A stretch of DNA of 64,000 bases from Plumapathes pennacea. Taxonomy: Eukaryota > Cnidaria > Anthozoa > Antipatharia > Myriopathidae. The notes beneath the pieces were generated by a model. It was not told where the DNA came from and ran no database searches. It worked only from the letters and a program-made list of their open reading frames with translations. The translations under genes and the position numbers were made by a program. The stretch covers positions 4,294,067 to 4,358,066 of the forward strand of contig OZ038469.1 in the NCBI GenBank assembly GCA_964036295.1. The letters are read 5' to 3'. Shown in pieces: positions 23,551 to 36,863 of the stretch (position 1 is the stretch's first letter; each line of letters opens with the position of its first letter).

Positions 23551-26002
23551 ACTACTAACTAAAAGGGTCAGTTAGTAATAATAAAGAATATTTAGATTCA
23601 AAAAAATGATTTTTATAATGATTTTGTTTTCCAAGCAAAGAAAATCATACTCTCAACCTAGAAGAATCTCAGAAGGTAAAATTGTTGTTGTTTGGACCTC
23701 CAGATTTGGCTGCATTTTCACGACGTAAATAGGAGCTGATTCTGATTGACCAAATTTCAAGCAGGTGGTTCATTCAGCAAATTTGGCAGTAGGGAGAGTG
23801 ATACAATTATGACCGCGTAGACACATTATCTACCTATGTGGTTATCATATCTCACTTCCACCATTTCCGCAAGCATATGGCGACATTTCAGTTATTTACC
23901 ATACAACTTGTTTAATTCAGCTACACAGGTGTCCACGACTTATTCTGCACAGTGGAGAAATTTACAACCCATCAAAGCCATCATATGGAGTCCTACCACT
24001 GACTATATAAAGTACCACTGATTATATAAAGAGACTGGGGAGCCCTAGCTACCTGAGGACAAAGCAGGGACAGAGACATTATATTATATTGAGGTTTTTG
24101 GTTTATTAATATAATTATGCATGATGGCAGTGTTGTTTCAACATCCCAATATTTTATATAATATATAAAAATATGAATACACGTTCTGGTGTTAGTATAT
24201 TCCAGTGCAAGTTCTAAAGTATGAGTATGGACTAAACATTTTCGGATTATGTCGATTATGTGGCTTCAAAAGGAGATTTTGTAAATTGAACTCAATCTTC
24301 CCACGATGCACCCGGCGTGTTTATATGTCGATATGTATCAGGACTTTAGAATTTTTGCACACCGTTATATGTAGTGTCGATTGGGCAAATACAGCAGTCA
24401 CGTGAAAATATTTTGGTTGTGTGGGAAATAAGTAAATAAATGGGCTACTTGAAGTAATGTCTCGGTCCATCTTTTTGGTTTGTTTTTGCTACAGCTGATG
24501 TCTTTCCAGAGTGTGTTACAGTTTCCTGGACATAGTTTAATCACCACGGAAGTTTTGGTTATAACTCCTTTTTTCACCTTAGAGTGACCAAGATTTTCTT
24601 TTTCGGTTTGGAGAACTTCATGTTTCATTGGTTTTCTCAGATGAAAACCTCAATTCTCATTACATCACCATTACATGCACACTTCCACATTGAATGGCTG
24701 GGAACCTTTGAATGCATTATCCATACAAATAACCCCTTAGAAACGTGCAAAATATACAGCCGTATTGTACGTTGCTAAGGAGTTGGATAATATGTAACTT
24801 GTTAGACACATTAAAGGGTCTGTTACCCACAGTCCTCTGCGCGCCAAAATTCCTTGACCTGCCATTTTTAGGGACCCGAAAGTCGAAAGATGAGTAGCAA
24901 TCCACTTCCATCCGACTCGTTTGAGATTAGTTTCGTTCAACTAAAAGTGCTACTTGTCTATTTTTCTTTTAATGTAATACGTTTTTTCGTGTTTGAAACC
25001 AAATTCAACAAGATTATATTGCATATTAGCCAACTGGGATATTTAACACGAAAATAGCCTCTTACAGTACAAAGAGCCCATAAACATAATATGTTTGGAA
25101 AGTTTTAACAGCATAGGACGAAATCCAAAACAATATGCAGGATGATATTTACAGACTTTACTGTGGAGTTTGCAGTCATGCCTCGTTTTGGTGATTTGTT
25201 TTGTTTTCACAAAATGAAAAACGTCGATACTTTTCAATAGAAATACCGTATTATTTTAAACCTTTGAGCTTTACTTACCGTAATTGCTCTAATAACCCTT
25301 ACCCCCAATTTTTTTAAAATAAGCTCTCTCCCCCACCCCACCCCCATTTTCATCCTGTAGACTTTGAGTACCAAAATTCAAAAAAAAGAAAAAGAAAAAA
25401 AAAAAAAGAAAAAAAAAGACAAGTGACGCGTATTAGATGCTTAGTGATTTACTTTTGAGATTTACATTTACATCAGAAGAGAATGAAATAATAGTTTGCA
25501 CGCACCATACCAGAAGATTAATTCTGCCGAGACACTCTGGCAAAGGATTGTCAGGACATGAACGATTGTTCACATAGTTGACCAAGACTCAGTACCTCTT
25601 GTTGTCATCTCATCTTTTAAATAATCCCTGTCCCCCCTCTCTACAAGGTCAACTTTAAAATAAGCCCCCTTCAACCCCCCCGTGGGGTGGATGGGTGAGG
25701 TGGTGTGGACGAGGGGGGTGGGGGAAGGGGGATTGCACATGATAACAGCATTTTTAGGCTTCTTTGTTAGGAAGAGGAAAGAAAATCACATACTACACAA
25801 AGCACTCTACTACATCTGTCGAAAGTACAATACTCGAGCACTTTGCTTCTACGTTACGAATGGAGAAGGGACAGAGAGAGAAAATCGCACCACACTTGCT
25901 CTAAGTTATCATCTGTCAAATCGGCCACACCCTACAATTTTTGATTGCATATTACTTCCAATGTGGCACCACGATTTCCGTGATGCCTATCACTCAACGT
26001 GA
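23551..26002. other. Intergenic; duplicated in unit B; simple repeats
   Basis: Blocks match 57245-58820. Poly-A/G tracts lie at about 25379-25420 and G-rich stretches near 25685-25730. A partial copy of the dispersed CTTGGGAGTGAAAGGGTTAA repeat lies around 24585-24730. ORFs here do not keep frame between units and are not called. Confidence 0.4.
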
Positions 26003-27603
26003 TCAGGCGACAGGAGCGTTAGCACCTGCACGGGCAGTTTGTACAAGTGTCGCCACCTCTGTATAGGCCGAGCTGTCTGGAACACCCAATGATCTTAACT
26101 GAAAAACAACAACAGCAACAACAACAACAACAACAACCTATATGTTGGTGTAAATTTTCACTCGTGTTAGACCTGCCAGGAGGGAGGGGTGGGGGGAGGG
26201 GGAGCAAACAAAATGATATTACGCTGCATTGTTCGTGTGCGCAAATAACGCTCTTTCCCAGGCTTCTTCGATTTACGTCTAAACATAAACATTCTCATAG
26301 AAATCAAAATAAGTTTGGAAAAGGAAGATGAAACTTAGAGACTACTGGACACACGACCTTTACGGCCAAGCGCTCGGAAACCCGAGGGTTCATCATTCAA
26401 ACGCCGAGGTATAAACACGTAGCACCTGATGGCACGAGTGAAAGGGTCACGACAGCTAAAGTCGAACCTTCAAACAATTTTGCGAAAAAGTTGCGGGGAT
26501 TTTAAAATTAGTTTAAAAGTATGTACATCGAGGGAGTCTACGTTTTGACATCAATACAAATCCGTTTCTCACCATTTGACCGAACTCTTCTACGTCGAGA
26601 GCAAACTGCAGACGGATCTTGTCGTCATCGCTCATGGTAGTGGGAATGTCCGCTGACCCAGCACCGCTGGCACCGGTTTGCTTCCGAGTTCGCTTCAAAC
26701 GCAACAAGCTGTCCTCCGTGCGTTTGATGGACGTGAGTACTTCTGACGTGATAGTACAATACCTGCAACCACGGGAACACCACAGCCAATAAGTGATGTC
26801 ACTCAGATCGATCAAAACGTTTTCGTGACAACATAACTAACGTTTTTCGTGAAGTTTCGTGATAAATTCACGTGATATACACAGCTGTATTGCTTACTGT
26901 GGGTTTGCGTTGGACCACAAGAAGAATTCCCAAAAACGCGTAAAGAGAATGAACAATCAATATCGTACAACAAGTATTTTAGGACCCTTCTTATCAGAGG
27001 GATGTTACTAAAACGGGAAATCTAGGGTTAGGTTTATAGGGCCAGGTCTATGCGGTTCGACATACTAACCCTAACCATAAATCTAGTCCTAAATCTAACA
27101 TCATATAAACCTTCGGGCTCAACTCGGCGGCCTCGGTTTCTCAGGCTAAAGTAGATTGGCCAGTTTTCACCAGCTGTTTGTAGAACAAACCTTTGCAATA
27201 TCTCGTTCAGAATAAGCGCCGCCCATTGCTGTCGCTTGTCGTCCGTGCCTAGAAGGTTCTGGTGGTCTTCAAAAAACGCGCGCACTGGTTTCATAACCGC
27301 TGCGACGAAAGGAGACGACTTGCTTGGCACCTGAAACGAGACGCAACTCTTTCAACATCGCCTCGTTAGCGCAGTAGGCAGCGCGTCAGTCTCATAATCT
27401 GAAGGTCGTGAGTTCGATCCTCACACGGGGCAGCTTTTTGGCTGCGGAAAACATACTGAGACGCATTCCGGCTGGTCTTGTATTCTTTTTGTGTGTGTGT
27501 GCAAATAAAAGGGGGGGGGGGGGGGCGACAAAAATCTCATTGAATTTGTTAAAACGTTTTTAATAGTTAGGTCATGAGAATCTTACGCCAGAAATACAAA
27601 ACA

Positions 27604-27642
<39 letters not shown>

Positions 27643-30600
27643 ATAGGGTCACGCGGTGTGGTAAACTATTACTAAATCTGGTCACCACAGACGACGATAA
27701 AAAGAAAACGTTTGCTTGTATCGGAAGTGGTAAATTCGAACTTAAAGGGTCTGTTACTTAAATAATCACAAATTACAACCTTTTAGTCCAGATAAAGTGT
27801 CGAATAAAATATTCTTAACATTTCTACACGAAAGTTCTAACCTCTTTGTTGGTCCTTCGGTATAGCCTGGGGATATTCTTTGCCGAGTCCAGACTTTGAC
27901 ACGAAGTAGCTACCACCTGACTCACTATCCGTTGTTCTATTTCAGGTCTGAGCCGATCCATAACGTCACACATCTCCAACAACGCATCTGAAGAAGGAAA
28001 GTTGTACAACGTTAATAAAAAAAACCCATCCCCTGTATTCTTCACCTCTCGCTAGTCGATAAATGATGACAGTTTCTTAAGCTCGGTGAGAGTGCTTTGC
28101 TTAGCACTTTCGTTATGAAGCCTAACTTGAACAACGCGCGCACGAAACCGTTTCGATGACACAAGACGACTTGCTTGGCACCTAGAACGAGACGAAACTC
28201 CTCCAGCATCGCCTCGTTAGCGCAGTAGGCAGCGCGTCAGTCTCATAATCTGAAGGTCGTGAGTTCGATCCTCACACGGGGCAGCTTTTTTGCTGCGGAA
28301 GATTAACTGGGACGCATTGCTGCTGGTCTTGTATTCTTTTTGTGAGCATGGCAATAATCGAAAGAAGAGAGCCGACACACATAATGCGACAGCTCTGCGC
28401 ACTATCTGGGTGCTGACAAAAAATATATGGTCAAGTGAGCTCATTTCTAAAGGTTGGAATAAAGGAGTTGAACTATGACATTCATTTTGCAAGATTTGTC
28501 GGAATTTCTTAGCCATGTTGCTTTAACGCGTTTATTCAAACAAATCCAGAAGCAGCCCACGAAGGGAGTATTTTTTTTGTAGGGGAGGGGGAAGGGGAGG
28601 GGGTCGAGAATTGCAGGAACACGCAGCCGCAGTACAACAACTGCAATGACCAGCAAATTAACCCACCTTTCAGTAACTCCGTCTCCACGAGGTTTGTCGA
28701 CTTCAGCTTGGGCAAAATTGTCTGATTAAAGAAAGCTGGAACCTAACAAAATTTCAATCGTTACAGATAAAAATAAATAAATAAATAAATAAAAATAAAT
28801 AAATAAATAAATAAATAAAAACGTTAAGAATAACAGTAAGCGACTCTCCCTAACGCAGAACAGCTATGAAGAATTCTGTAAGTGAGAAACTTTAACCCTT
28901 TCACTCCCAATAGTGATCAACTTCGATTTCTCCTTCAGTTTCTCACCAGAAACATATGATACAGTAGGGAGAACTTGGCTTTTGATACCTTGCTAAGATG
29001 AAAGCTGATTAAACTATCAATTCTCACTACATTACTCATACGTTTTACTCGTACAAGGTTGGGAGAATCTGCATTTTGAGCTTGGGAGTGAAAGGGTTAA
29101 AAGATAGTCGAGCAAAACAATGCAAGGAAGAGCAGACTGGGGAAGTAATAGAAACAACTATAATATCTCAACTCTTGTACTTGTGATTTCCGTATACAAC
29201 CGCTTCACATTGGGGGACTCAATCAGAGGTGCCCCGTTGCAGAGTAGTATACGATGCTAATGTAAACAAACACATCAAACTGAGATCCTTTAATTTCATT
29301 GCTATATAGACTATTATTCAGAAGCAGCACATACTGTCTGTACAGCTCTATATACAGGGCGCAGAGGAGTTTGCTTGCCTTATCATGTAAAACCTTGTAT
29401 ACTGTACCTACCTGAAGGATACCGCAAGACGATTTTATCGCGGGCGCTTGTTGCGCGCCCGCTATGTTACGCGCCCGCGTTTTGCGGTATCCTCTGCGAC
29501 GTGTGCGCTATATCAGTAAAAAAACTACAGCGCAGCCTTCCCGAGTTTGAGCAAATACAAACACCAACCTCGACATTCTAAACACCATAAAATATCTCAC
29601 CTGTGAAAGCAAGCTGGCCACATCTGACGACAAATACACAAGGTACGACGTTGAAACGGCCACCGCAACAGCTCCCCCGCTCTCGTTTACGTCCTGGATT
29701 TAAAAGAATGACGCGAGGTAGAAGGTTGAGCTAACTTAAGTACTTGCGTATCGAGTCTAAGATTTGAGTTTCCTGGGTAAGTGTCAAGGCTTTACAAGCG
29801 CTAACACAACTCACATTCTTAGCAGAGGAAAGTTCACTTTTGGCCCACTCACAGAACCGCGACAAGAGCTGTAGATAGAAATGGTACAAGGCGCGTTAAT
29901 GGTTGCTCAATATAAAGAGAAGGAACCGATCAGCAGCCTGAACCGTCTGCTCTCTTAAAGTATAAGAGCAGGATTTTTTATTATCTCTAGGCATCTACAT
30001 ATTTTAAAAGATTTTTATATTTTTTAGCATTTTAAGTTAAAACTACAGTAGGGGTCAAAGTAAGTGTATCTAACTTGACTAAGGTACACTTACCTCAGAA
30101 TAACTAGAGACAATTTGGCTAGCAAGGCATGCCATGTGAAAAGATGGTTAATTAACTCAGTGTTCAAAGCACGATCAGGCTAAGTCTATCTGTAGGGCAA
30201 GTCCGAATTTTGTTTTCATGATTTCTAATATTTGATCAAAACTCTGCAGTTTGTTCGCCAAAGGCAGAAAAGAAAGAAAGAAAGAAAGAAGAAAAAGTTA
30301 ATCCTATAAGTTAACCTAACCTTTTCACTCCCAAGCTCATAAATTTAATCAACTTTCGTCTAAGCAGCTATCAAAATCCAAATTCTCCCTACTGTATATG
30401 ATATAATATCTGGTGAGAAACTGAAGGAGAAAGTTGAAGTTGACTTGTCTCAGCAGTGAAAGGGTTAATCGAGCTTTGAACAAAGCACTGAAAGAAAACA
30501 TGCTGACACCGACCTACGTTGTAAGTTAGGTCTTAAATACATGATTGATCAGGTTACCTGCAGCGTGAGTTTCCAGAATCTATGGCAAATAACCTGCACG

Positions 30601-33600
30601 TACACCGAGTCTGCCCAGCAGCGCTCCAGCGACCACCACAACACACTTGCGGCCACTGTGCGGAAAGGCTGATCATCTCCTGGAACGACACATTTGTGAA
30701 CGAAAATGGATGTAACTATGGGTGTTAAAATAGTCATTTAGGAATTGTGAAAAATGTAAAAAATAACCCAGCCACACGAAAGAACACATCAAAATCAGTT
30801 AGCAGTCCAGGTTTCAGCACGATTAACCCATCAGAAACCAAACCATTCTCACCCTGTCCACTTTGAGCACCAAAATTGGTAGAGAAACAAGACAAATGAC
30901 GCGCATTATATGCTTCGTGATATATTAAACAGGTATGGCAGCATTCTTGGCCAATTAGAAACAAAAAACAAAACATGCTTTAGTATCAAATGAAGGTAAA
31001 TACATGAATGCATTCAACCAACCTGTTGTAGTTGTTTCCTGGGATGGCTGCAAAGCTGTCTCGAATTTCCCGACAATATCCTGGAATCTGGAATACAAAA
31101 ACAGCACAGTTGGCAACCGCAAACGAAACTGCTGTAGGAAAAATACAACGGTTTCATCTCGACTTTTGATTTAAAGTTACTTAGAAAATCTTTGTGCCTA
31201 ACATACCCTAATCATTACATAAGGTATGCGACTCTGAATTGTCCGTAGATAAACCTAAAGCGTTAAAGGTGAGACGCAAGATTCCAGATTGAGTCAAATT
31301 CGCTTTTGTCAGTTTTGCAAACGTGCATTTCTCAGGATAAACATGACAAGAACGTTTTGTCTCTTGAAGTAGTGTATACCTTATCTGGAAGTACACAGGT
31401 AGACTCCAACGTTCCATGAAGGAAGTGAAGCTGCTGTGTCCTCTGAGGCGCCGAACACTCGCCTTGGACCCGCACAGACGTTCAAAGTTGGACACAAACT
31501 CCATACTTGTTGTGTATTTCTGTGAAATAAGTTGATCATGCAGTACATGTTAAATGTTTTCAATTTCTTGTCCTTTCAGCGACCAAATGCCAGTAGTGCA
31601 TGCAGGCTCATTACTTTTGCAAATTACGCGGAAATTGACAATTCTAGGTTCCTCTCGCACAGCTCAACACGCCAATCAAGTGCCCACATTGTTTCCTAAC
31701 ATTAGATGGGCAAGAGTCTAGTTTACTGTGAGTTTTGTGTAGGGGCTTTTGAGAAGAATTTTCGATGGCAAATAAACATAGTCCATTGCCGTATAATCTG
31801 ACATCTACTTGGAGTGTGTACGTGTCTCTAATAGTTTCTAATAGTCTAGTATCTGTTTCACGGGTTTCTTGAAATCACTCTACTACTATTATAAACTACT
31901 ACATTATACTATCACCATTACTCAGTAACAAGTCACTACTGTTGTCTGTAATACAACGCTTCAACATTCCGGTTCATCCCCTCAACAACCTATATAATTC
32001 ATCCAACTTAGGTTCGGGACGGACAAGCGTTAAACTCAACTGATTCAAATGAATTAAATTTATGACAAGATTGACGTTTGTCTCAATTAGTTCGACTGGA
32101 TGTATTTGGATCGACCGAGACGTTCTTTCGATCTAAAGTAGACAAAAATAACGACTCAATCAATCAATCCTCTATTTATACCCAAATCGCCTAAGAGCTA
32201 AAGCACTAGATCGTTCAAAATACGATCGCGTATTATAACATTACTAATAAATAACCTTTGTGGTTTCTGGTTCAAACGTCGATCTCTTCAAACCAAATAC
32301 GTATCAATCGGTTCCATCGAAGGTTTCTCATCGAGTGCCCGCTGATCAAAAGAATTGCTTTACAATTTCTGAGAGGTCTGAATTTACATCGTTCGACGTC
32401 CAACTCACGAAGAATTCGACGGTTTCTCAAACCTTACTCCTAACACATTCAATCGTATACCTGATGAAAAGCGTCGGGATTCCCAGGAGCAAAGATGGAG
32501 CTAAGCCTCGTCAATATTAACTGCACCACCTCGGGCCACACAGCATTCACCAAGAAGTCGAATCCACGAATTCCCGATCTTTGCTCGCCAAATGTCGCCA
32601 CGCCCTTTGACGCTAAATAGCCCGCTGTGATATTCATCATCTGTGTGCAGTGTCTGGGAACGAAGTCGAGAACCTGGCCATACAAGCGCCGTAGTCCATC
32701 AACTGGATCAGCCACCAGCACCTTTTCGTCGATCACCTGCATTGCAGAACAGAGAGCTGTGTAAAGTTACATAAATGCGTCTTAAACTCCTAGTTTTGGT
32801 GCTTACATTGAGGCCCCACAGTCCACACGGATGCATTTCGTTTGAAAATATAAACATTTTATTGCGTTTTCATGTCTCGTCCACACGAATACGATGAAAA
32901 CGATTCATCGAACTCACCAAAAACGCAAACTTTTGTAAACGGTTGTTGATGATGATGGTGATGATGATGATGATGATGATAATGATCACGATGATGACAA
33001 TCACAATGATCACGACGATGATGATAATCAATATTAATAAATGGTGACTTGGATAAAAACGACGATGATACAATAAAAGTGATGCCGTGCCGTGGATAAC
33101 AATCACATGCGATGACGAAGGCGACAACTGTACAGTTTAAAAATCGCTTGGTTGTTCGCAAAAAAACGTCTGTAAGAGGGATCTATCCTGCAGGGTGTAT
33201 GATCTCACATGGGGGGGAGGGGGGGGGGGGGTTAAGCTCGGGGCTTAACTCGGAAAGGTTGGGAGATATCTGAGAGTAATTACCCACAGAGAAGAGGGAG
33301 GGGAGGGAGGGGGAAGTCTGTACTAAACTGACTGAAGTGTACCTCAGTCATGTACGGTTTGACGACCACTTGTCTGAAGAGCAGTTCGGCGTCGTGAGAT
33401 TTGTCGATGATTGCGTACGTCCTCAGTACTCTGGACAGGATGTCCAGTTCTCCAGTCTGCAGTCCTTCTTGGAAGGCCGACTCCAGCTGTCGCTGTAGTG
33501 TACTCGTGATTGCTGCGATGCGCTGTATCATCAAGAATCAGGAAAAACCCAAACAGGTGTGAGTAAACCAATGTTAACAGTTCACGAACCAAAAGCATAA

Positions 33601-34382
33601 AATATCCTCAGGATAAAACTACAGTCAAACCTCCCTCAGCAACCACCTCCCGTAAACGACCACCTCTCGTAAGCGACCACCTCTCGTAAGCGACCACCTC
33701 TCTTAAGCGACCACTTTCCAAATGACAGATTGGTCCCTCAGTCAAATTACTATTAGTAAAACCTCTCGTAATCGACCACCTCTCTTAAGCGACCACTTTC
33801 CAAATGACCGATTGGTCCTTTAGTCAAATTACTGTTAGTGAAAACTCTCGTCAGCGACCACCTCTCGTAAGCAACCGCGACCACCTTTAAGGCTCACCGT
33901 TTGAGTTTTTCTATTGTTTTTACCTCTGGTAAGCGACCACTCTGTGCTCCCAAAGAGCGCTTTTTAATTGACTGTGAGCATGCTTTGGCTTTGCAATTGC
34001 TGCACTTTCATTGGTCCAAATAAAGTTGGCAGCATGTATACATCTACAATAGATCAAGGGAGTAACAGCTTACCCCTCGAATACTCTCCACCAATGGATG
34101 TCCTTGGCTTTGTGTGACGTAAAACTGCAGCTGGTTGAACTCGCTTGCTACTCTCTCTATTAGATGAGAGTCATTCTCGCTGTACAAATGTACAAAATCC
34201 GATATGTCATTATACAGAAATAACCGCACTTTAGTTGTATACACAGGAAAGTCCATGACAAATGGTTACCTCCAGAAATCTAGAGATAGACTTAATTTTA
34301 AGTTACGCTCTGTTAAACATTTTTAGTATTAAACTTAGTAAGCTTGCAAGTTGGCAAGCAAAAAACTGATTCTTTACCTCAA

Positions 34383-34443
<61 letters not shown>

Positions 34444-36858
34444 GTAATAATAATAAAACAAAAAATATTAAGGGCTCTTGCCTTGAAACAGTGATTTCTC
34501 AATATAAGTACAATATTGAGATGTAGATACCACTAATAAATTAACTGTAGCTCTGTATACTATACAAAAATGAACTGCGTGAAAATGTTATCCAAAGAAG
34601 GCTCCCTGATGCAAACATCCTTACGATACTGCACACTACATCTATTGTACAATGTACCTTTCAGACTGATCAACAGCATGTTCCTCACTCATGGACCCTT
34701 TGAGAAGACGCTCTATTTTCTCCAAAGACTTTGTGATGTTCAGCAAGTGCTGCATACACATCTGAAAGACAAGAATACACTCTAACTCAGGTTATACTAT
34801 AAAAGCAAAGCACAAGATGACAGGCGGGTTTCTATTACAACACATTACAACCATTCTTCAGTGCCAAAAATAATATTGTACAGCAGTTATGCAGTTCATA
34901 AGGCTTAAGATTTTATACTCAAGATAAATATGTTTTGGGCCACATTGGCCAGCTTTGTTAAGAAAAACTCCCAAAAATAACCGGGGAATGGAAAAATGGA
35001 AGAATTTGACCCTTTGGAGCAAAATTATGGCTATAGTGGCCCCATATGTGATCACGGCAGTGAAGTCTAGAGGAAGACATGTAATTAAATTACATGCAGA
35101 TCAGCTTATTTTTAAGCTACTTTTAAAAATATATTGTAAACAAGTGAAATTCCCAGTATAGTCATTTAAATGATTGTTATTTTGCACTATTAAAATAATT
35201 GCATTAACTTATGCCAAGTGTCAAAACCTCAGCTGAGATACTGTATTTTGGATAAACAGTACCTTCTTTTTTCTTAGAAGAGCCCTCTCATTTAATTTAT
35301 CTTCAATTCCATCAATGGTTCCATCTAATGCCGTCTTGATCAGCTAGAAACATCCATAATGTTAATTACCAGGTTGACAAATAATTTTGCACAAAACACA
35401 AAGCACAATACTGCACAGAAAATCATTCCACTTACCAAAACCTCCTCTTTCAACTGGCCCAGGGGTACAGAAAGGCTTACAATGCTTTTGTCCATTCCAA
35501 CCTAAGATATGGGGCAGATTACAGATGTGTGTTTATTTTATCACTGTGTTGTGGCATAATATTGGAGTAAAGTACTGACTACCATATTGTACATATTTTT
35601 TGGGGGATTTCTAAATAGAAACTGTCTTATATTTTACTACATATACCAGACACATTCAACTTGTTTCTTTTTGCTGGACTGAATGAGTTTCCTGCACAGC
35701 ATCAGGTTTGAGGAAATTTTATATTATTACCCTTCATGTGCAAGCATGAGAAGTCGTTAACTCCCAAGCTCAAAATACAGATTCTCCCAGCCTTTTAAGA
35801 GCAAAATGTATGAGTAATGTAACGAGAATTGATAGTGGTTTGCTTTTGTCTTAGCAAAGCATCAAAAGCAAGGTTCTCCCTACTGTATCATATTGTTTCT
35901 GGTCAGAAACTAAAGGAGAAAATTGTGGATCAAAGTGGATCATTATTGGGAGTATAAGGGTTAACTAAACCAAACCTGACATACCATTAAAGATAGCTTC
36001 ACCAGGTACCGTCTGAATAATAATCTCGCCGAGTTTATCTGAGGGCCCAGATTAAAGTGCACATAAGCCCAAAAATGATATCTTTACAATCGAATCTACA
36101 TGACGGAAATATGTTGACTATTAGAATAAGTATGCGTTTTGACGCTGCACCTTTGAGTTATAAAGGTTTATATTTTGAATATGGTAATGACATGATGTCA
36201 AAGAAGGAACAATTTATTATACAAAATCTTGTTGGCAGAGATAATTGACATTTTATCAATGTCCATTTCATATTTGAATTCTGTGTAAATGATTTTACTA
36301 AATACTTTGTATGAATCTGGAAACAGTTCCAATCACGAAGAGAAAGAAATAACATTGAATTACTCCTTTGGCGTCACGTCATTACCATATTCGAAATATA
36401 AACTTCTATAACTTATAGGCGCAATGTTGAAACACAGAAATAATCTACTGGTCAACTATTTACTTTATGTAGAATCGATTGTGAAGATATCATTTTTGGG
36501 CTTATGTGCACTTTAATCAGTTAACTCTTCTGAACCCAGGTGATTACCTTTGAAACAAAACCTAGCAAGAGCACGTCCCACATCTTCCATGCATAGTTTA
36601 GACATCAGGTATAATAATTCTACTCACCAGAATAGTTGAGAGATTCACAAAATCAGCATAGTCTTGGTTGATCAACTCGATCAGAGCGTGTTTTAGAGAC
36701 TTCAAATATTCGTCTAAACTTGTCTTTAATGAATCTAGGGACACGCTTCCTTTGCAACTCCCCACAAAATTGTCAACGCTGAAATTCTCTTTTAGAAAAT
36801 CAGCTCTCGTAAAACACGACATGCTTGGCTCCGTCGGAACAACAACACCGTCCGCCAT
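26003..36858 (-). CDS. COG2: Conserved oligomeric Golgi complex subunit 2 (17 exons)
   Basis: COG2 is a lobe A subunit of the COG tether, which acts in retrograde vesicle traffic at the Golgi. Exons on the minus strand are 36858-36628, 35501-35436, 35343-35263, 34761-34658, 34179-34074, 33522-33343, 32736-32461, 31519-31380, 31087-31023, 30679-30558, 29868-29815, 29693-29601, 28742-28667, 27987-27842, 27330-27191, 26762-26573 and 26098-26003. All join in frame to 721 residues; human COG2 has 738. Recognisable stretches are the N-terminal ELINQDYADFVNLST-like motif (about residues 60-75), EFNQLQF, LRTYAIIDKSHDAE, SVRRLRGH...LPVYFQIR, PRLYRRTNKE and MSDDDKIRLQFALDVEEFG near the C-terminus. The short last exon begins LRSLGVPDSS and was found only by splice-site reading. 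Two tRNA genes lie antisense in introns 13 and 14. Confidence 0.96.
27360..27432 (+). tRNA. tRNA-Met(CAT), elongator
   Basis: This is a 73-nt cloverleaf beginning GCCTCGTTAGCGCAGTAGGC and ending CACACGGGGCA, with anticodon CAT in the loop CTCATAA. The TTCGATCC T-arm provides the B box. There is no intron. A T5 run follows at once and should act as the RNA polymerase III terminator. It lies antisense in COG2 intron 14, next to exon 15. Confidence 0.95.
27600..28821. repeat. AAAT and poly-G simple repeats in COG2 introns
   Basis: (AAAT)n runs lie at about 27603-27643 and 28769-28820. A G-run lies at about 27508-27525. Confidence 0.8.
28211..28283 (+). tRNA. tRNA-Met(CAT), elongator, second copy
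   Basis: The gene body is identical to the copy at 27360-27432 and is followed by T6. It lies antisense in COG2 intron 13. Its flanks (about 28160-28345) are a copy of 27310-27480, including about 20 bp of the start of COG2 exon 15, so it arose by a local duplication spanning that exon edge. Confidence 0.95.
28893..29100. mobile_element. Dispersed inverted-repeat element (TTAACCCTTTCACTCCCAA family)
   Basis: The ends TTAACCCTTTCACTCCCAA and TTGGGAGTGAAAGGGTTAA are inverted repeats bounding about 207 bp. Related copies, some partial or inverted, lie at about 7690-7817, 30321-30470, 35755-35965, 39519-39727, 57890-58030, 62271-62480 and 63732-63880. It is the most frequent repeat family in the window. 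Confidence 0.8.
29415..29495. repeat. GC-rich hairpin in a COG2 intron
   Basis: GGATACCGCAA at about 29418 and TTGCGGTATCC at about 29483 are inverted repeats around a nested GCGGGCGC/GCGCCCGC core. The same hairpin is kept in unit B near 62820-62895. Confidence 0.6.
32946..33030. repeat. GAT-type trinucleotide repeat
   Basis: This is an imperfect (GAT)n run in a COG2 intron. It produces spurious His-rich and Ile-rich frames on the minus strand. Confidence 0.8.
33636..33945. repeat. Minisatellite, about 17-bp unit in a COG2 intron
   Basis: The unit is close to CGTAAGCGACCACCTCT. Three to four near-perfect units occur first. A longer unit with CCAAATGACAGATTGGTCC and CAGTCAAATTACTATTAGT then repeats twice. 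Confidence 0.8.
34381..34457. repeat. (TAA)n microsatellite
   Basis: About 24 near-perfect units lie in COG2 intron 4. The run reads as poly-Asn in one frame, which is not a protein. Confidence 0.95.
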
Positions 36859-36863
36859 GTTTG
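36848..36863 (-). promoter_or_regulatory. YY1-like motif overlapping the COG2 start codon
   Basis: On the minus strand the start codon sits in AAACATGGCGGACGG, which matches the AAnATGGCGG YY1 consensus seen at 5' ends of many animal housekeeping genes. It supports this ATG as the true 5' region. Regulatory function is inferred only. Confidence 0.4.

Larger units (their letters stand above)
27310..28345. repeat. Local duplication flanking COG2 exon 14
   Basis: Segments 27310-27480 and 28160-28345 are about 85-90 percent alike by eye. Both start with GACGACTTGCTTGGCACCT, which is the exon 15 splice-acceptor edge read on the plus strand, then the tRNA, then GACGCATT...GGTCTTGTATTCTTTTTGTG. The same arrangement exists in unit B, so it predates the large duplication. 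Confidence 0.8.

Noticed and set aside
26019-26331. Poly-Gln and poly-Cys ORFs
   Set aside because: They are readings of a (CAA)n repeat next to the COG2 last exon.
26513-26815. 100-residue minus ORF as a C-terminal COG2 end
   Set aside because: It reads through a good GTGAGA donor after GQM. The true last exon at 26003-26098 matches the family C-terminus.
28217-28516. Minus-strand ORF ending EDRTHDLQIMRLTRCLLR
   Set aside because: Its C-terminus is the antisense translation of the tRNA-Met gene, a known source of false proteins. The same applies to 61571-61783.
32859-33161. His-rich and Ile-rich minus ORFs
   Set aside because: They are readings of a GAT repeat inside a COG2 intron.
33636-33945. 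CRISPR-like array
   Set aside because: Units are contiguous with no unique spacers, so this is an intronic minisatellite in a eukaryotic gene.
34344-34526. Poly-Asn ORF
   Set aside because: It is a (TAA)n microsatellite.
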